Positions 20,770 through 33,307 of a DNA stretch of 64,000 nucleotides are shown here, piece by piece. The notes under the pieces were generated by a model. It searched no databases. It was not told the DNA's origin and was given only the letters and a program-made list of their open reading frames with translations. The first letter of the stretch is position 1. The number at the start of each line of letters is the position of its first letter. The DNA comes from Siphonodentalium dalli (Eukaryota > Mollusca > Scaphopoda > Gadilida > Siphonodentaliidae), in contig CP136063.1 of the NCBI GenBank assembly GCA_032622095.1, positions 29,204,987-29,268,986 on the forward strand, in the 5' to 3' direction. Made by a program: the position numbers and the translations under genes.

Positions 20770-21572
20770 CTTAATCCTGATTCACAGAACTTTCAACCGG
20801 GTGTGATGTCATGAAGAGCATTTATTTATTAAATAACATACTTGTCCATATATGTATAGCCGATGGTGAGATAGTTCTGACAGAAAGGTCACGAGGGGTG
20901 ATTCAAATAACAAAATATTCCAATGTTCATAAGATTATATGTATAACGAGTGTGAAATATGTCTCGATATTGACTTACTGTATTTTCGCGGCAATAAAAA
21001 CAGTATGTGACTTTAAGTTGATTTTATGGGTGAAATATTGGTCACAGGCAGCGACAGGCACCCTCATTGGATTCAGCATACTTGAATTATGCTAGAAAAC
21101 TTAGCTTCATGCTTTTCCCCAAAAATGCCTCTATGGTTCTAGTATTCCACAAATGTAGCTTTTTCCGACCAGACTATTACGACCAAAAGCCAATACGATT
21201 GCATTGATTCATTTTTGTGCTTCACAAAAATGCTTAATGCAATCCACGGCGGTGTTAGAGTTAATTACTTTTTCGAAGCGGCTTACCTATCGTACACATT
21301 TTGATCGATGAATACAAATCTCAATTATCTCGCACGAATAATTTTCGTTCACAATCAGGCGCACGGATAATCGTTGAATTCCTGCGTTCACGATTTACGC
21401 ATGAGATTTCTTCAGGCGTTTATTGCGTTGGCCAAATCACTTTGTGGTTTACTAACCTTTGGTAAAGTGGTAATTTTTTTTAACCCATATTGCCACCAAC
21501 CCACATGATAATTATGATATTCATATGAATATGGTTGCAGTTGGTTCAGTAATCTTGCGTGAACCTATACAT
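20770..21572. other. No gene; 32-bp direct repeat flanks R2 block
   Basis: TATTACGACCAAAAGCCAAT (21,175-21,206, 32 bp) recurs with two mismatches at 21,912-21,943, immediately after R2. The 737 bp between them could be one inserted or rearranged unit. Confidence 0.55.
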
Positions 21573-21915
21573 GGCGGAGATTTTGGTGAGATATGGTTGT
21601 TATGCTGTATATACACGTACGTGTTGTTTTTATCATATTTAGTATGTTTCACACAATTTAGGGGGGTACATGTATTTATGCATGTACATACATATATATA
21701 TATATATATATGCATGTAAGGTTAATTTGGAGATATTGTTTCACATATTTAGTTGGGTACATGTATATATGTATATATAGGCATATATGCATGTAAGGTT
21801 TATTTGGATTATATTAATAATTGATTTTGTTATATAATTTGAAATGTCATTGTAAATAATCATAAATCGGCCAAAGCTATAAATGCTGTTGTTTTATTTG
21901 CGACTCTTTTATATT
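21573..21915. repeat. Direct repeat R2 (partner of R1)
   Basis: GGCGGAGATTTTGGTGAGAT onward, ~97% like 16,238-16,585 by eye, same orientation. The TA run is shorter here. Confidence 0.8.
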
Positions 21916-21944
21916 ACGACCAAAAGACAATACGAATGCATTGT

Positions 21945-23190
21945 TGGTGTCTTGTCTATCAGAGAAATCAAGACAACTTTTCAACCATATGACACCCAAT
22001 AACAAATTCAGAGTCTCTACCCCATGGAGGCTTAATGTGCTGAGTTTACCCCACAGTCATCGGGTTTATTCATGGACGAAGCCGGCTAATCCTTTTACGA
22101 GTCTACCCTCTCATGGTGCTCGGTTTACGGGCGAGTCCCTCGCAACAACTATGGTATGAATTCACTTGCCAAAGTGACATCTTACCATAGTTGTTGCGGC
22201 GGACATATATATGTACGAGGAATGCCATAGTCACCATATGATGCTTTATACGTCTTAGATATATGGAAACGATCTCAGTCAGAACACATGCGCCGTGCAG
22301 AATGGAACATAGATCAAGTTCCGACGTACCTGCCGACGTCAAACACAAATTAAAAGTAATTATATCAGGGTTGGGTCGGAAAATATTTGAGTGGGTGTTA
22401 ATACCAATGCTATACTGTACATAGAGGTTATCAGAAGTTGGATCAGATGCACAATGGCCAACAATAACCCAAATTCAACTTGATAGAACAAGAAACTGCG
22501 CTACTGGAAAAATTAAATTTAATCAGGATTCCATCTACTGATATAACAAAATAACTATGCAGAACTCAGCTGAATATATGCAGTAAAATGAAAGCACCCT
22601 TGACCATATGTGACATGGACATACAGATATAATAAATAATGGAATATAATAGACTTTTGACAACATAAAACATAAAAATCTTACCATATAAATTGAAGGC
22701 CAGCCGGGCCAGCATGAACAATTTCAAATTGTTTTCTAAGTAATGTGGATCAGCTTGTAATATTAATCACAGTAACAAAGATTTTATCGTCTCTGATATC
22801 TTGAGCAAAAAAGAAGTGAGATTGGGCTATCCATCCATATGCTATTCCCAATTATTACAAAGCCTATTATTTCAGACAGTGGCTACCAGCCTACCATTAC
22901 ACGCTATAACATGTTTCCTCAGTTCTGGTTTCTGAGATGCCCCAAGAAGAGTCATGCGGGTATATCATTGTTATGTTTGGTATTTACATTAATCTTCAAA
23001 CTGGGATGAACAGTTGTATTTCAACATGTTTTGATAAACAATTTGGTTCAAGCAATATATCACATAGCAAATATAAAAATATCAAATAATCTGAAATGTG
23101 TTGTATCATGTAGTCTGCAGAATACTCAAATGTGATTATGTGACTACATCATGTGACTATATATTATAAAAATGAATGTTAATAAAAACT
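21945..23190. other. No gene recognised
   Basis: About 1.2 kb without convincing coding signal on either strand. A short inverted pair, CTCGCAACAACTATGGTA / TACCATAGTTGTTGCG, sits at about 22,139-22,199 (loop ~25 bp). Confidence 0.5.
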
Positions 23191-23194
23191 TTAA

Positions 23195-23484
23195 AGATGG
23201 ATTATCTCTTTAAATAACAAATTTTAAATAGTTGCGGGGTTATAAAATAATAGATATGAACTGAAGACCCCTGTCCGGAAAAGCTTCTATCAATTAATAT
23301 TGATTTTATTTCGACGAGTAAACCGTTTATGTTACTATTTTTAGAACAGACCATTCGGATGATACCATATTGCGATATAGAGCACTGGTCTGTTCCTATG
23401 GATACGTAACGAAAGTCAAATGTTCCAGATTGATTGTTTGTATTGTATGTTTCCACAGATATAAGCGATAATAAGTATAATTAA
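23195..23484 (-). mobile_element. MITE copy 7, truncated by the DIRS fragment
   Basis: TTAA at 23,191-23,194, then AGATGGATTATCTCTTT. The copy stops at ATAATTAA (23,484), where DIRS Gag sequence begins. About 230 bp of the MITE are missing. Confidence 0.85.
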
Positions 23485-23489
23485 AGGTA

Positions 23490-23740
23490 CTCAATCCGAT
23501 CAGAGGGTCGATACCAAATGGCTACTGTTGGGATTTCCATAGAGGCAAATATTGCGCAGGATGCAACTTCTCACACAGCTGCTTCCAGTGCAAACAGCCC
23601 CACAGCTTCACTAGATGTCCCCACCGGGGTAATACAAACAATTTCAAACCTCCCTACAACAAGGGGGGGGGGGACATAAGCCTCCACCGTTCACTAGAAA
23701 TACACAGACAAAAGCTGCCAACACCAATATTCATTCTGTT
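23490..23740 (+). pseudogene. C-terminal Gag zinc-binding region of a DIRS-like element
   Basis: Reads NPIRGSIPNGYCWDFHRG, then KYCAGCNFSHSCFQCKQPHS and FTRCPHRGN: closely spaced C and H residues (C-x8-C-x2-C-x4-H-x-C-x2-C) typical of the C-terminal Gag of DIRS-like elements, which packages element RNA. The N-terminal Gag is missing. A run of eleven G near 23,661 shifts the frame before the RT domain. Confidence 0.7.
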
Positions 23741-23750
23741 ACTAAATGAA

Positions 23751-24629
23751 TTGTTATCAGGTTACCACAACCAGGCATATCTGATTGAAGGTTTCACAGA
23801 CGGATTCAGAATGGGCTACGAGGGTGGCGAAAAGTCTCGTGAGTCTCTCAACTTAAAATCGGCAATTGAGTTTCCGGAGATCGTTGCAAAGAAAATTGCC
23901 AAGGAGTTATCCTTGGGTAGAATAGCTGGCCCATTCACAACTCATCCCCTACCTAATTTTATTGTCTCCCCGATAGGTGTGGTGCCAAAAAAGCAACCTG
24001 GTGAACATCGCTTAATTCACCACTTATCCTATCCACATGGGGATTCGGTCAACGACCACATTAACATTGAGTACAAATCAGTATCTTATGCCGCAGTCCA
24101 AGATGCGATTGGTGTTATTCAAAAGCTACCAAATGGATCGTACTGCAGCAAAGTTGATATTCTTTCTGCTTTCAGAGTTCTCGTTTCGCACCCAGACGAC
24201 TATCACCTTCTTGGCTTTAAAGTTAATGATCAGTACTTTTTTGACCGGTGTTTGCCAATGGGGGCTTTGTCCAGTTGCCACAATTTTGAGGCTTTCAGTT
24301 CCTCTCTTGAATGGATTGCTAAAAAGAAACTCGCAATTTACAACTGCGTACACTATCTAGACGATTTCTGCCTCATCGCTCCTTCGGAGTCCGTCTGTGA
24401 AGCCTATTTGCGTTCATTTCTCAACATGTGTGACCTATTACATGTGCCAATTGCACACGAGAAAACCATTCCTCCGTCTACCGTTATTACCTTTCTCGGG
24501 ATTCAATTGGATACAGTTGAGATGTGTGCATCACTCCCCCGCGATAAACTGCTTGAGTGCGCTCACCGCATTCGTTCACTTTTAGCCAGAAACAAGGCCA
24601 CACTCCGAGAATTTTTACTTGTTCTGTGA
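23751..24629 (+). pseudogene. DIRS-like reverse transcriptase
   Basis: A 292-residue open frame. Blocks in order: AYLIEGFTDGFRMGYEG (DIRS RT leader), FIVSPIGVVPKKQPGEHRLI (finger region with K and R), CSKVDILSAFRVLVSHPDDY (first catalytic D), LPMGALSSCHNFE, VHYLDDFCLIA (YLDD catalytic motif), EKTIPPSTVITFLGIQLDT. YLDD and the LPMG-type block are characteristic of DIRS-order retroelements. The frame opens at TTG, so its true start is not defined; in these elements RT usually begins just upstream. It ends prematurely: ATLREF is followed by a small deletion with frame change around 24,612-24,626, after which RNase H continues in another frame. It was probably translated as an RT-RH polyprotein and is now broken. 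Confidence 0.88.
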
Positions 24630-25264
24630 TATGGCCAGGGAGAATCTTTCTGGGTCGTCTTATCAACAAAACAATGGGCATCATTAAATTACACCACAGG
24701 ATAAGAATCACTCGCGAAGTGAAGCTCGATTTAAAAATCTGGCTACTGTTCTTGGAACATTTCAATGGAACCTCATTCTTCCTCGATCGTCATTTCACAA
24801 CCTCGCGCATGTTGCAATTTCATACAGACGCGGCAGCTTCGGCTGGATATGCCACGATTTTTTATCCAGAATATATGGTCGGGGAATGGTCATCACATGA
24901 GAGATCATTAAACATTTCTGTTTTGGAACTATATCCTATTGTTTTAGGCATTCATATCTGGGGAAGCCGTATAAAAAACAGATCCATTCTATTCTATTCT
25001 GACAAGATGGCCGTTGTGGCCGTCATAAACAAACAAACTGCACGAGATAAGCACATGATGATTCTCCTCCGCAACCTTGTTCTTTCATGCTTGTCGAATA
25101 ATATACTCTTTAAAGCCCGTCATATTAAAGGCATTTGTAACACAGGTGCCGACATGCTCAATCGTTTCCAATTCAGCAAATTCAAAAGTTTACATCCTTT
25201 CTTTCAGGAAACAACTTTCCAATTGCCGTCTCACCTCAAATTGCAGAACTTACTGGGACTTTAG
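24612..25264 (+). pseudogene. DIRS-like RNase H domain
   Basis: Frame +2 after the RT: SVIWPGRIFLGRLINKT (RT-RH connection), FHTDAAASAGYATIF (first D), GEWSSHERSLNISVLELYP (E), LFYSDKMAVVAVINKQTA (second D), then KARHIKGICNTGADMLNRF (final D). All four acidic positions of an RNase H fold appear present, although the usual D-N of the third block is D-K. The domain would remove the RNA template during reverse transcription. The preceding frame is ATLREF/CSVIW, joined by a deletion of roughly ten codons. Ends with a stop at 25,262-25,264, overlapping the recombinase frame. Confidence 0.85.
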
Positions 25265-26147
25265 ACCTCCTTTTATCACACGCTTTGGCGCCATCATCAC
25301 AAAGACAGCACAGAACGTATTGGAATCACCTAATAACTTTTTGTAATGAATTTTATATATCCGTTTGTGCTCCCACTATCTGTTCACACTATATGTCTAT
25401 TTATCTCCTTTTTGTATAGAAAAGGCTTAACAGCAGGTTCCATAACTAGTGCCATGTCTATCTTTCATTCATAAGGTCAGAGACAATTCAGATCCAACAC
25501 ATACCTTCCTAGTTAAGAAGGTTCTGTCTGCAATCAGACGTCTACATCCAGTCAGCGACTTTCGCTTACCTATAACACTTCCAATTCTGCGAAGACTAAT
25601 ACACTTCCTTCCGACATTAGGTTTAACTTTCTACAAACAACAGCTCTTTGCTGCTATTTTCACAACGGCCGTTTTTGCGATGGCTCGTATTGGGGAACTT
25701 TGCCCCACTGCGCAGGCCCTCTCAACAAAGGTATTGCAACTGGCCGATTGTCTCATATCAGACTCTGATGCTACCGTCACTTTCCGCGTTTTCAAACACA
25801 ACACAAATAGCACTCCACATGGGATATGCTTATCACGGCGTTCTGAATTTCACATTTGTCCGGTCTGGAATTTACATAGATACTGCCTTCTGCGGCGACT
25901 GGAACAAGGTCCTCGTTTCTCCTATCCGGCCGGTAAACCAATTCTTCGCTCCCATTTTGATACGGTGTTTAAACTGTGCCTGAACGGTTGCAATCTCAGT
26001 ACTGATTTGTTCATGACACATAGTTTCCGTATAGGGGCAGATTCTTTGGCTGCAGATCAGGGTTTCTCTGACGCTCAAATACGCCGGATGGGTCGTTGGA
26101 AATCAAATGCCTTCCATCGTTACATTCGACCTAGCCCGCTTCTTTGA
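25248..26147 (+). pseudogene. DIRS-like tyrosine recombinase
   Basis: Begins overlapping RNase H with LTGTLDLLLSHALAPSSQRQ and HRTYWNHLITFCNEF. It shifts frame near 25,405 (LYRKGLTAGSITSAMS) and again near 25,451 (LSFIHKVRDNSDPTHTFLVK). The 3' 230 residues are open. Catalytic residues: R in FAMARIGELCPTAQ, H-x-x-R in FMTHSFRIGADSLAADQ, then RRMGRWKSNAFHRYIR with the nucleophile Y. DIRS elements use this enzyme instead of a DDE integrase. It differs in sequence from the recombinase at 14,926-15,541, so two lineages are present. Two frameshifts make it inactive. Confidence 0.87.
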
Positions 26148-26829
26148 ACTTAACAAGCAAGTGTGATCTGAAATGTCTTCTTTCCAAGTTTAGCCGCGTG
26201 TTGGCTTAAGAAGTATTAATATTTCCGGTGCTTGTACATAGTTTCAGACTTTTATACATTTGTTGAACCATGGAGTGCTCACATTGTTCATTTAAACATG
26301 TTTAACATATTATTCTTCAAATTTTCAGATATTTTGTCAAACAAACAAACACATTCTAAATCCCATGTCTTAATGGGCTTAGTCACTCGTACATTGTACT
26401 CTTGGGTGCCAAATGAACGTGCTGGCGCGCTTATTATTTTTAGGAGTATGTTGGCCATCACCTTTATTTGGTCATGATATATATAAAAAAAAAAATATAT
26501 ATATAAAACAATGCCAGCACGATTAATTAATTTCATGGTTAAATGTAAGTCAACTTTTATACTTTTATTCAACCATCACTTTTATTTGGCTCCTTAGAGT
26601 GTGGGTTTTTTTTTTACAATTCTAGTCAAACTAATCATAACCTATGCCACATTGCTTCTGATAATGTCACCTCATGCTCGACGTGCTATTGTCAATTAGT
26701 TACTACTTAGTGCATATCATCATTTCACATGTGGAGTTCCTAGTTACAAATGGTTTTGGACCATGCTGTGCCTTTTCTTTTTGGGACAGTGGGTGCGTCT
26801 CGGGCAAATTTTCCTTTGCACTCTTCTCG
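26148..26829. other. 3' untranslated part of the DIRS element
   Basis: Between the recombinase stop and the first direct repeat. AT-rich, with AT and A runs near 26,480. No ORF recognised. Confidence 0.55.
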
Positions 26830-26983
26830 TGGCGTTTTCAGACCCACTGTATATACGTTCTTGTTCGGCTACCTATATTACTTGTTCAGATTTTATAGTT
26901 ATATATTTTTATATAGAATATAGGTAGTCCATATCGCAACACCAAGTCTTTCTTAGTCCTTTCCTTGATGTTGGGGATATAAA
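26830..26983. repeat. Split direct repeat B1
   Basis: 154 bp from TGGCGTTTTCAGACCCACTG to TTGATGTTGGGGATATAAA, repeated at 27,752-27,905 with about three differences. Confidence 0.9.
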
Positions 26984-27751
26984 TTACCATTGGATCTGTA
27001 AGTTCCAAGGGTTTTATATCTTCTACATCACCTACAATTACGACTCGCTAATCTATTTCGTATTTCGCGCTACCTCTCGATACAAGTCTCTCAGCCAGCG
27101 AGATCTGGCGAGATCTCACATGTAAACAGCCGAAGCACTACTTTTAAAAAAGTATACGCATTGTTTATTTCAATTATTGTGCAATAGTTACAGATCAATC
27201 TACCAACCAACAGTTTTTAACTAATTTCAATCTGATACACATCCGTAAATGCTTTCCTCACTACGTCTTGTATTTAATAATGCCGTTCGCAAGACGATCT
27301 CCTTTTTACTACAGATCTATATTTTTTTATGCGCACGAACACAAAACTACGCAGTAAGTAATTCATTCCCTATATTTTTGTCACAAGGTGCAGACGCATA
27401 TTTTACTCTATCTCACAACTTTTTCACCCACCACCTCCCTTTCAACCACCTGGCTTCGCTCAGCCTGATCCATTATCTTTTGTTTCTTCCACCTTCACGG
27501 TTTTCCCCACCCACCAGTTGTTTTGTCTCAATGCTACTTCTGCAGCCTTTAAAAGCATACATTTTCCTTTTATAATCCAATATTTGTTTTCACAGATTAA
27601 GTGCCCCCCTTTTTTCCACAACTGGTGGGTGGGGACTTTTTTCATATCTTTCAGGTGTGTCCGGGTTTTTCATTTTCATGTTTCTTGTTCATCCCCGGTC
27701 TTTCCATTTAAGCCTTTTAGGCTTTTGTACTCTTGTTACTTTTATTTGTTA
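26984..27751. repeat. Putative A2 segment between B1 and B2
   Basis: 768 bp lying exactly between the two B repeats. In PAT/Ngaro-type elements the 3' end is B1-A2-B2 and the 5' end is A1. The 5' end here is truncated at 23,484, so A1 cannot be compared in this window. Confidence 0.55.
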
Positions 27752-27905
27752 TGGCGTTTTCGGACCCACTGTATATACGTTCTTGTTCGGCTACCTATAT
27801 TACTTGTTCAGATTTTATAGTTATATATTTTTATATAGAATATAGGTAGTCCATATCGCAACACCAAGTCTTTATTAGTCCTTACCTTGATGTTGGGGAT
27901 ATAAA
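27752..27905. repeat. Split direct repeat B2
   Basis: Second copy of the 154-bp repeat, TGGCGTTTTCGGACCCACTG onward. It would be the 3' terminus of the DIRS element, giving an end at about 27,905. Confidence 0.85.
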
Positions 27906-28039
27906 ACAATAAAAAAATTCTCTGGTGTGGTTACAATGTCAACTTAAAAAAAAAGGTCATATAAACATCGCATGAAAAATACAGCCTAACCGCAAATGTG
28001 AGGTGGACCACGGTCTGTGGCGGTATAACTGACTGCGGT

Positions 28040-28400
28040 TGAACGCATTAACACGCTTGAATACTGCGGTAATATCCGCTGGTCAACCTTTATAAGGCGA
28101 GTTGATTAATTAAAGCATAGCCGTAATTTTCCATGTATGCTCTATGGACTTTGTTGGGAAAGAGAATATAGCTGTCCGACAATGGATGATATTTCCCCAC
28201 CTCAGCAGGAGTCGATTGCAGAAAAATATACCAAACATGCTGGTAGTCTGTTAACACTCATAATATAAGTTAGAAATTTTCCAATCGAAACCTCATAATA
28301 AAAAATATAAATTCAGTTCTCAATTTTCGAACACTTCTAGGAAATTGTTCAAAATTATTGTTAAAAGATGACCATTCGATTTGACACTGTAAATACACCC
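28040..28400. repeat. Diverged direct repeat, copy 1
   Basis: ACTGCGGTAATATCCGCTGGTC through TTTGACACTGTAAATAC, with GGGAAAGAGAATATAGCTGT inside. Matches 28,915-29,215 at perhaps 75%. Confidence 0.75.
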
Positions 28401-28914
28401 CTGTTCAAGTGGCCCTGCTAATGTGCTATGATGCGGTTGGGTCCTGCTGAATTGCTATGATGCTCTTCGGGCAAAGACTTGCCAAAGATGCTGTTAACAA
28501 AAAAGTACCATTATATATTTTTTAAATTTGTCCTAATTAAATTACCCCACCCCAGCAACAAGATTGACCACCGGTATTTGACTGTTCAACCACATTCAAT
28601 TACAATGCCGCCGACCGCTGCAATGCCTCATAGTATTTACGGTATTTAGATTAATCGACAACACCGCTGTTACAAACAGTACTGTCTTACAGAGCCTACA
28701 TTTTAAGTATATTGGCAGTTCAATAACATATCGACAAACAAAACTATTGAACATTCTCCTGCAAACATGAATTTTAAATGTACATGTACCAGCAGATATT
28801 GTATACTAGTATCAACTAGGGCTGTAACAATTCATCTTGAATGATGAATCCATGCATTGTTTCGCTATATACTATCAAACTATGGTATAAATGACAGCGG
28901 TTGATCGATTTGTT
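28401..28914. other. No gene recognised
   Basis: AT-rich spacer between the two diverged direct repeats. No coding signal. Confidence 0.5.
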
Positions 28915-29215
28915 ATGGACTGCGGTACTAAATACTAGTTGTCAACCTCGATAAGGCGGGTCGATTAATTAGGGCACAACTGATTAGTTTGGAAAGAGAA
29001 TATAGCTGTCCGGCTAAATGGATAATATTGTCCCGCCAAAGCAGGCATCGATTACAGAGAAATATACAAAATAAACTGTTAGTCTGATCATACTCTGATC
29101 AGCTACGTTAGAAATGAATAAATTTAGTTTATTATATAAATTTTCGAATATTTCAAAGAACCTGTAATTATAATTACTTAAAGATTTCCCACTCAATTTG
29201 ACACTGTAAATCTAC
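28915..29215. repeat. Diverged direct repeat, copy 2
   Basis: TGGACTGCGGTACTAAATAC through TTTGACACTGTAAATC, same order and orientation as copy 1, offset about 865 bp. Confidence 0.75.
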
Positions 29216-29664
29216 TGTAATGGTTCCGGTTTTCCAAACCGAATATAGCGCCTCTCAAGCTGTAGCAATGTTTTATTTGAGAGGGTCCTATGTTTATGTA
29301 GGTTAGAACAATGGACAGAGATCCTGAGAGATGCATGCCAAATAATGGATTTATGCCGTACTGTAGTTGAGGCCTGACGGCATACATGTACATGTATATG
29401 TAGTGTTGAAACAACTAGGGATTTTCATAGTGTTTTAGAGAGAGGAGGGTAATCCAAGTGGTTATAGCAATCCCTTTTGTCATAAATCAATTTATGAACA
29501 TATAGGTTACATGTATGTTTAAACCATAGTCGACATAAATGCTACATGTACTTTATGCTCATTTGGAATTTCATTTGGGTGTTATTTAATTCTGTTTATC
29601 TTAGGTAACTATGATGGCTGCACTGCTAAATTTGGACACATTTGATGTCATTTATTTATTATTA
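29216..29664. other. No gene recognised
   Basis: Spacer before block 2. Nothing supported on either strand. Confidence 0.45.
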
Positions 29665-30524
29665 AATAGTTGTGGGAATCTGATTGGCCGCTCCCCCAAG
29701 ACGTCATGTAGGAAATTATTCCTCTTTTCATCGCAGTTGGAAACACCCAAAGCCCAAGGTACGCACTATATAATGCAAGATCAATGGAATAACTACCGCA
29801 TTATGTATATAAGCCATTCGTGACGTTGCGCATACTATGCACCATATCAGTGGCAGTTTAATGTTATTTATACCGACATGGCCATTGAGACAACCTGCAT
29901 GCGTTATGGTCATAGACGATTATGCATAATCGGCATCACGCTGACATCAGAGAGTGTTCGTGCATTTGGGCATACAGTTTACACAAATGCAATTATCAGA
30001 TAAATGACTTGGATTGTATTCGAGAGAATGTGGTTATATATAGGTAGCACTGTCTTGATAGTACTGCAACAGTTATTGGTTAACAGCGGTCATCTTGAAT
30101 AAAAATAGTTCCCCAAAGGTTACACATCCACACCAACCGGGATATCAATAAAGACACCCCCGTGATACATTATCAACAGAGAAAAAATCTTTAACAAAGA
30201 ATTTTGGTCAGACCCCAGTTCTGCTGGATTACAGTGATTGTTCAACTATCGGGCAGAACCTCCCTAGGAACATCGGTGTTACAGTGATTATTCCCCTTTC
30301 TGGCAGAAGCTCCCTGTGTAATCGGTGCCACTGGGGTTATCATCCCATGAGCTTTGACCAAACTCTATGCGCGGAATCCATGGTGTATATAATTCGAGCG
30401 AGGCCTTCCAATCATATAATTTATAGTTACAAAGAAGATTCATTCCGCCCTCTTTTCTGCTGTCATCAGAATCTAAGATGATTGTTTCCAATTATCCTGC
30501 GACGAACATATTAAATGCCAAAAA

Positions 30525-31609
<1,085 letters not shown>

Positions 31610-31613
31610 TTAA

Positions 31614-32365
31614 ATGATTACCCGCATGTCGCATTGGTAGGGCTTATCACCTGTGTGGATTCTCTTATGTCTCGCCAAGTTGCCCGATTTATTAAATGAT
31701 TTACCGCATATATCACAACGATAAGGCTGATCTCCGGTGTGGATTCTCTTATGCGTCGCCAAGGGGTCTGATCGATTAAATGATTTCCCGCATATATCAC
31801 AACGGTAAGGCTTATCTCCGGTGTGGATTCTCGTATGTTTCACCAAAAGACCTGATTGACTAAATGATTTCCCGCATATATCACAACGGTAAGGCTTATC
31901 TCCGGTGTGGATTCTCTTATGTGTCACCAAGTGGCTCGATGTATTAAATGATTTCCCGCATATATCACAATGGTAAGGCTTATCTCCAGTATGGATTCTC
32001 TTATGTGTCACCAAGTGGCTCGTTCGGTTAAATGATTTCCCACATATATCACAACCATAAGGCTTATCTCCAGCGTGGATTCTCGTATGTGTCACCAAGT
32101 TGCTTGAATTAGTAAAGGATTTCTCGCATATATCACAATGGTAAGGCTTATCTCCAGTGTGGATTCTCTTATGTGTCACCAAGTTGCCCGATTGATTAAA
32201 AGATTTCCCGCATATATCACAGCAATAAGGCTTAACTCCGGTGTGGATTTTCTTATGTGTCACCAAGCTGTTCGATTGGGTGAACCATTTCCCACATACC
32301 TCACAATGATGTTGTTTATTTCCTGTATTGACGGTCTCATGATCATTGAGGTTAGCATCTCCCAT
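31614..32365 (-). pseudogene. ZNF gene 2, N-terminal part (8 fingers plus a broken ninth)
   Basis: ATG at 32,365 (MGDANLNDHETVNTGNK), the same leader as gene 1. Eight complete C2H2 fingers follow, with TGDKPY linkers (first CEVCGKWFTQSNSLVTHK, last [18 protein letters not shown]). The ninth finger reads PYQCDM and leaves frame through a 2-bp deletion (CGACATGCGG for CGACATATGCGG), then hits the MITE. Fingers 1-2 align with gene 1, but helix residues and finger order differ downstream, so arrays have been reshuffled since duplication. A truncated 8-finger protein could still be made. Called a pseudogene because the rest is destroyed. Confidence 0.85.
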
Positions 32366-32580
32366 TGTGTGGAATAATCAGATCTAATCTAATTCGAACC
32401 GAATTCCATTGGCACAGTGTAACTGTAAATTATGTAGTTCACGTTAATGAAGGATCAAGTATCATTCGAACAAAGGACGGAGGAAATATCGTATTCTGTT
32501 TAATAAACAAGCGTCTAAATATGTGGTTGTGTTTAGAAGCGCCATTCGCGAAACGATAGATGAATACACAGCCTATATAA
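32366..32580 (-). promoter_or_regulatory. 5' flank of ZNF gene 2
   Basis: Shares GAACCGAATTCCATT and GAAGGATCAAGTATCATTCG with blocks 1 and 3. Homology stops near 32,577. The near-ATG TATATAAA stretch of blocks 1 and 3 is deleted here. Confidence 0.4.
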
Positions 32581-32734
32581 TATTGAGTTGCATTAGAGCA
32601 GAGCGGGAATCTGATTGGCCGCTCCCTAAACTAGAATGCATTCAGAGAGATGCCAACGTGCGCGAAAATGTAATAAAAAATAATTAAAAAAATAATTTCA
32701 CTGTATTTTACTTAATTTATTTAATTTAATTTAA

Positions 32735-33254
32735 AGGTGGATTATCTCTTTGTAAACATGTATTATATAGTTACCGGGGTATAACATATTAGATTTGAAT
32801 CGAAGACTCCTGTCCGGAAATTCTTCTATCGATTAATATTAATTTTATTTCGAATATTTTCTGGTCTAAAGAGGTGTGTTTGTTCAGCTAACGAACAATG
32901 GTGGTTACTGTTAACAGAGACCAGAAATTATATGGTGCAATTTTGTCACAAATAGATGTTAATTATACTCGTTATCGCTTATATCGTTGGAACAAAACAA
33001 TACAAACAACCAATCTGTGACATTTGACATTCGTTGCGTAGCCGTGGGAACAGCCCAGTGCTCTATATCGCAATAAGGTCTCATCCGAATGGTCGGTTCT
33101 AAAAATAGTAACATAAATGGGCCCGATTTTATATTCGAAATAAAATCAATATTAATTGATAGAAGCTTTTCCGGACATAGGTCTTCAGTTCATATCTATT
33201 ATTTTATACCCACGCAACTATTTAAAATTTGTTATTTAAAGAGATAATCCATCT
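32735..33254 (+). mobile_element. TTAA-site MITE copy 9
   Basis: 520-bp body between TTAA 32,731-32,734 and 33,255-33,258. The host repeat without the MITE exists at 19,345-19,480. Confidence 0.92.
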
Positions 33255-33307
33255 TTAATTTAATGTGAGCAAAAAAAGACAATAACAATCTTCAATAATC
33301 TTATTTA

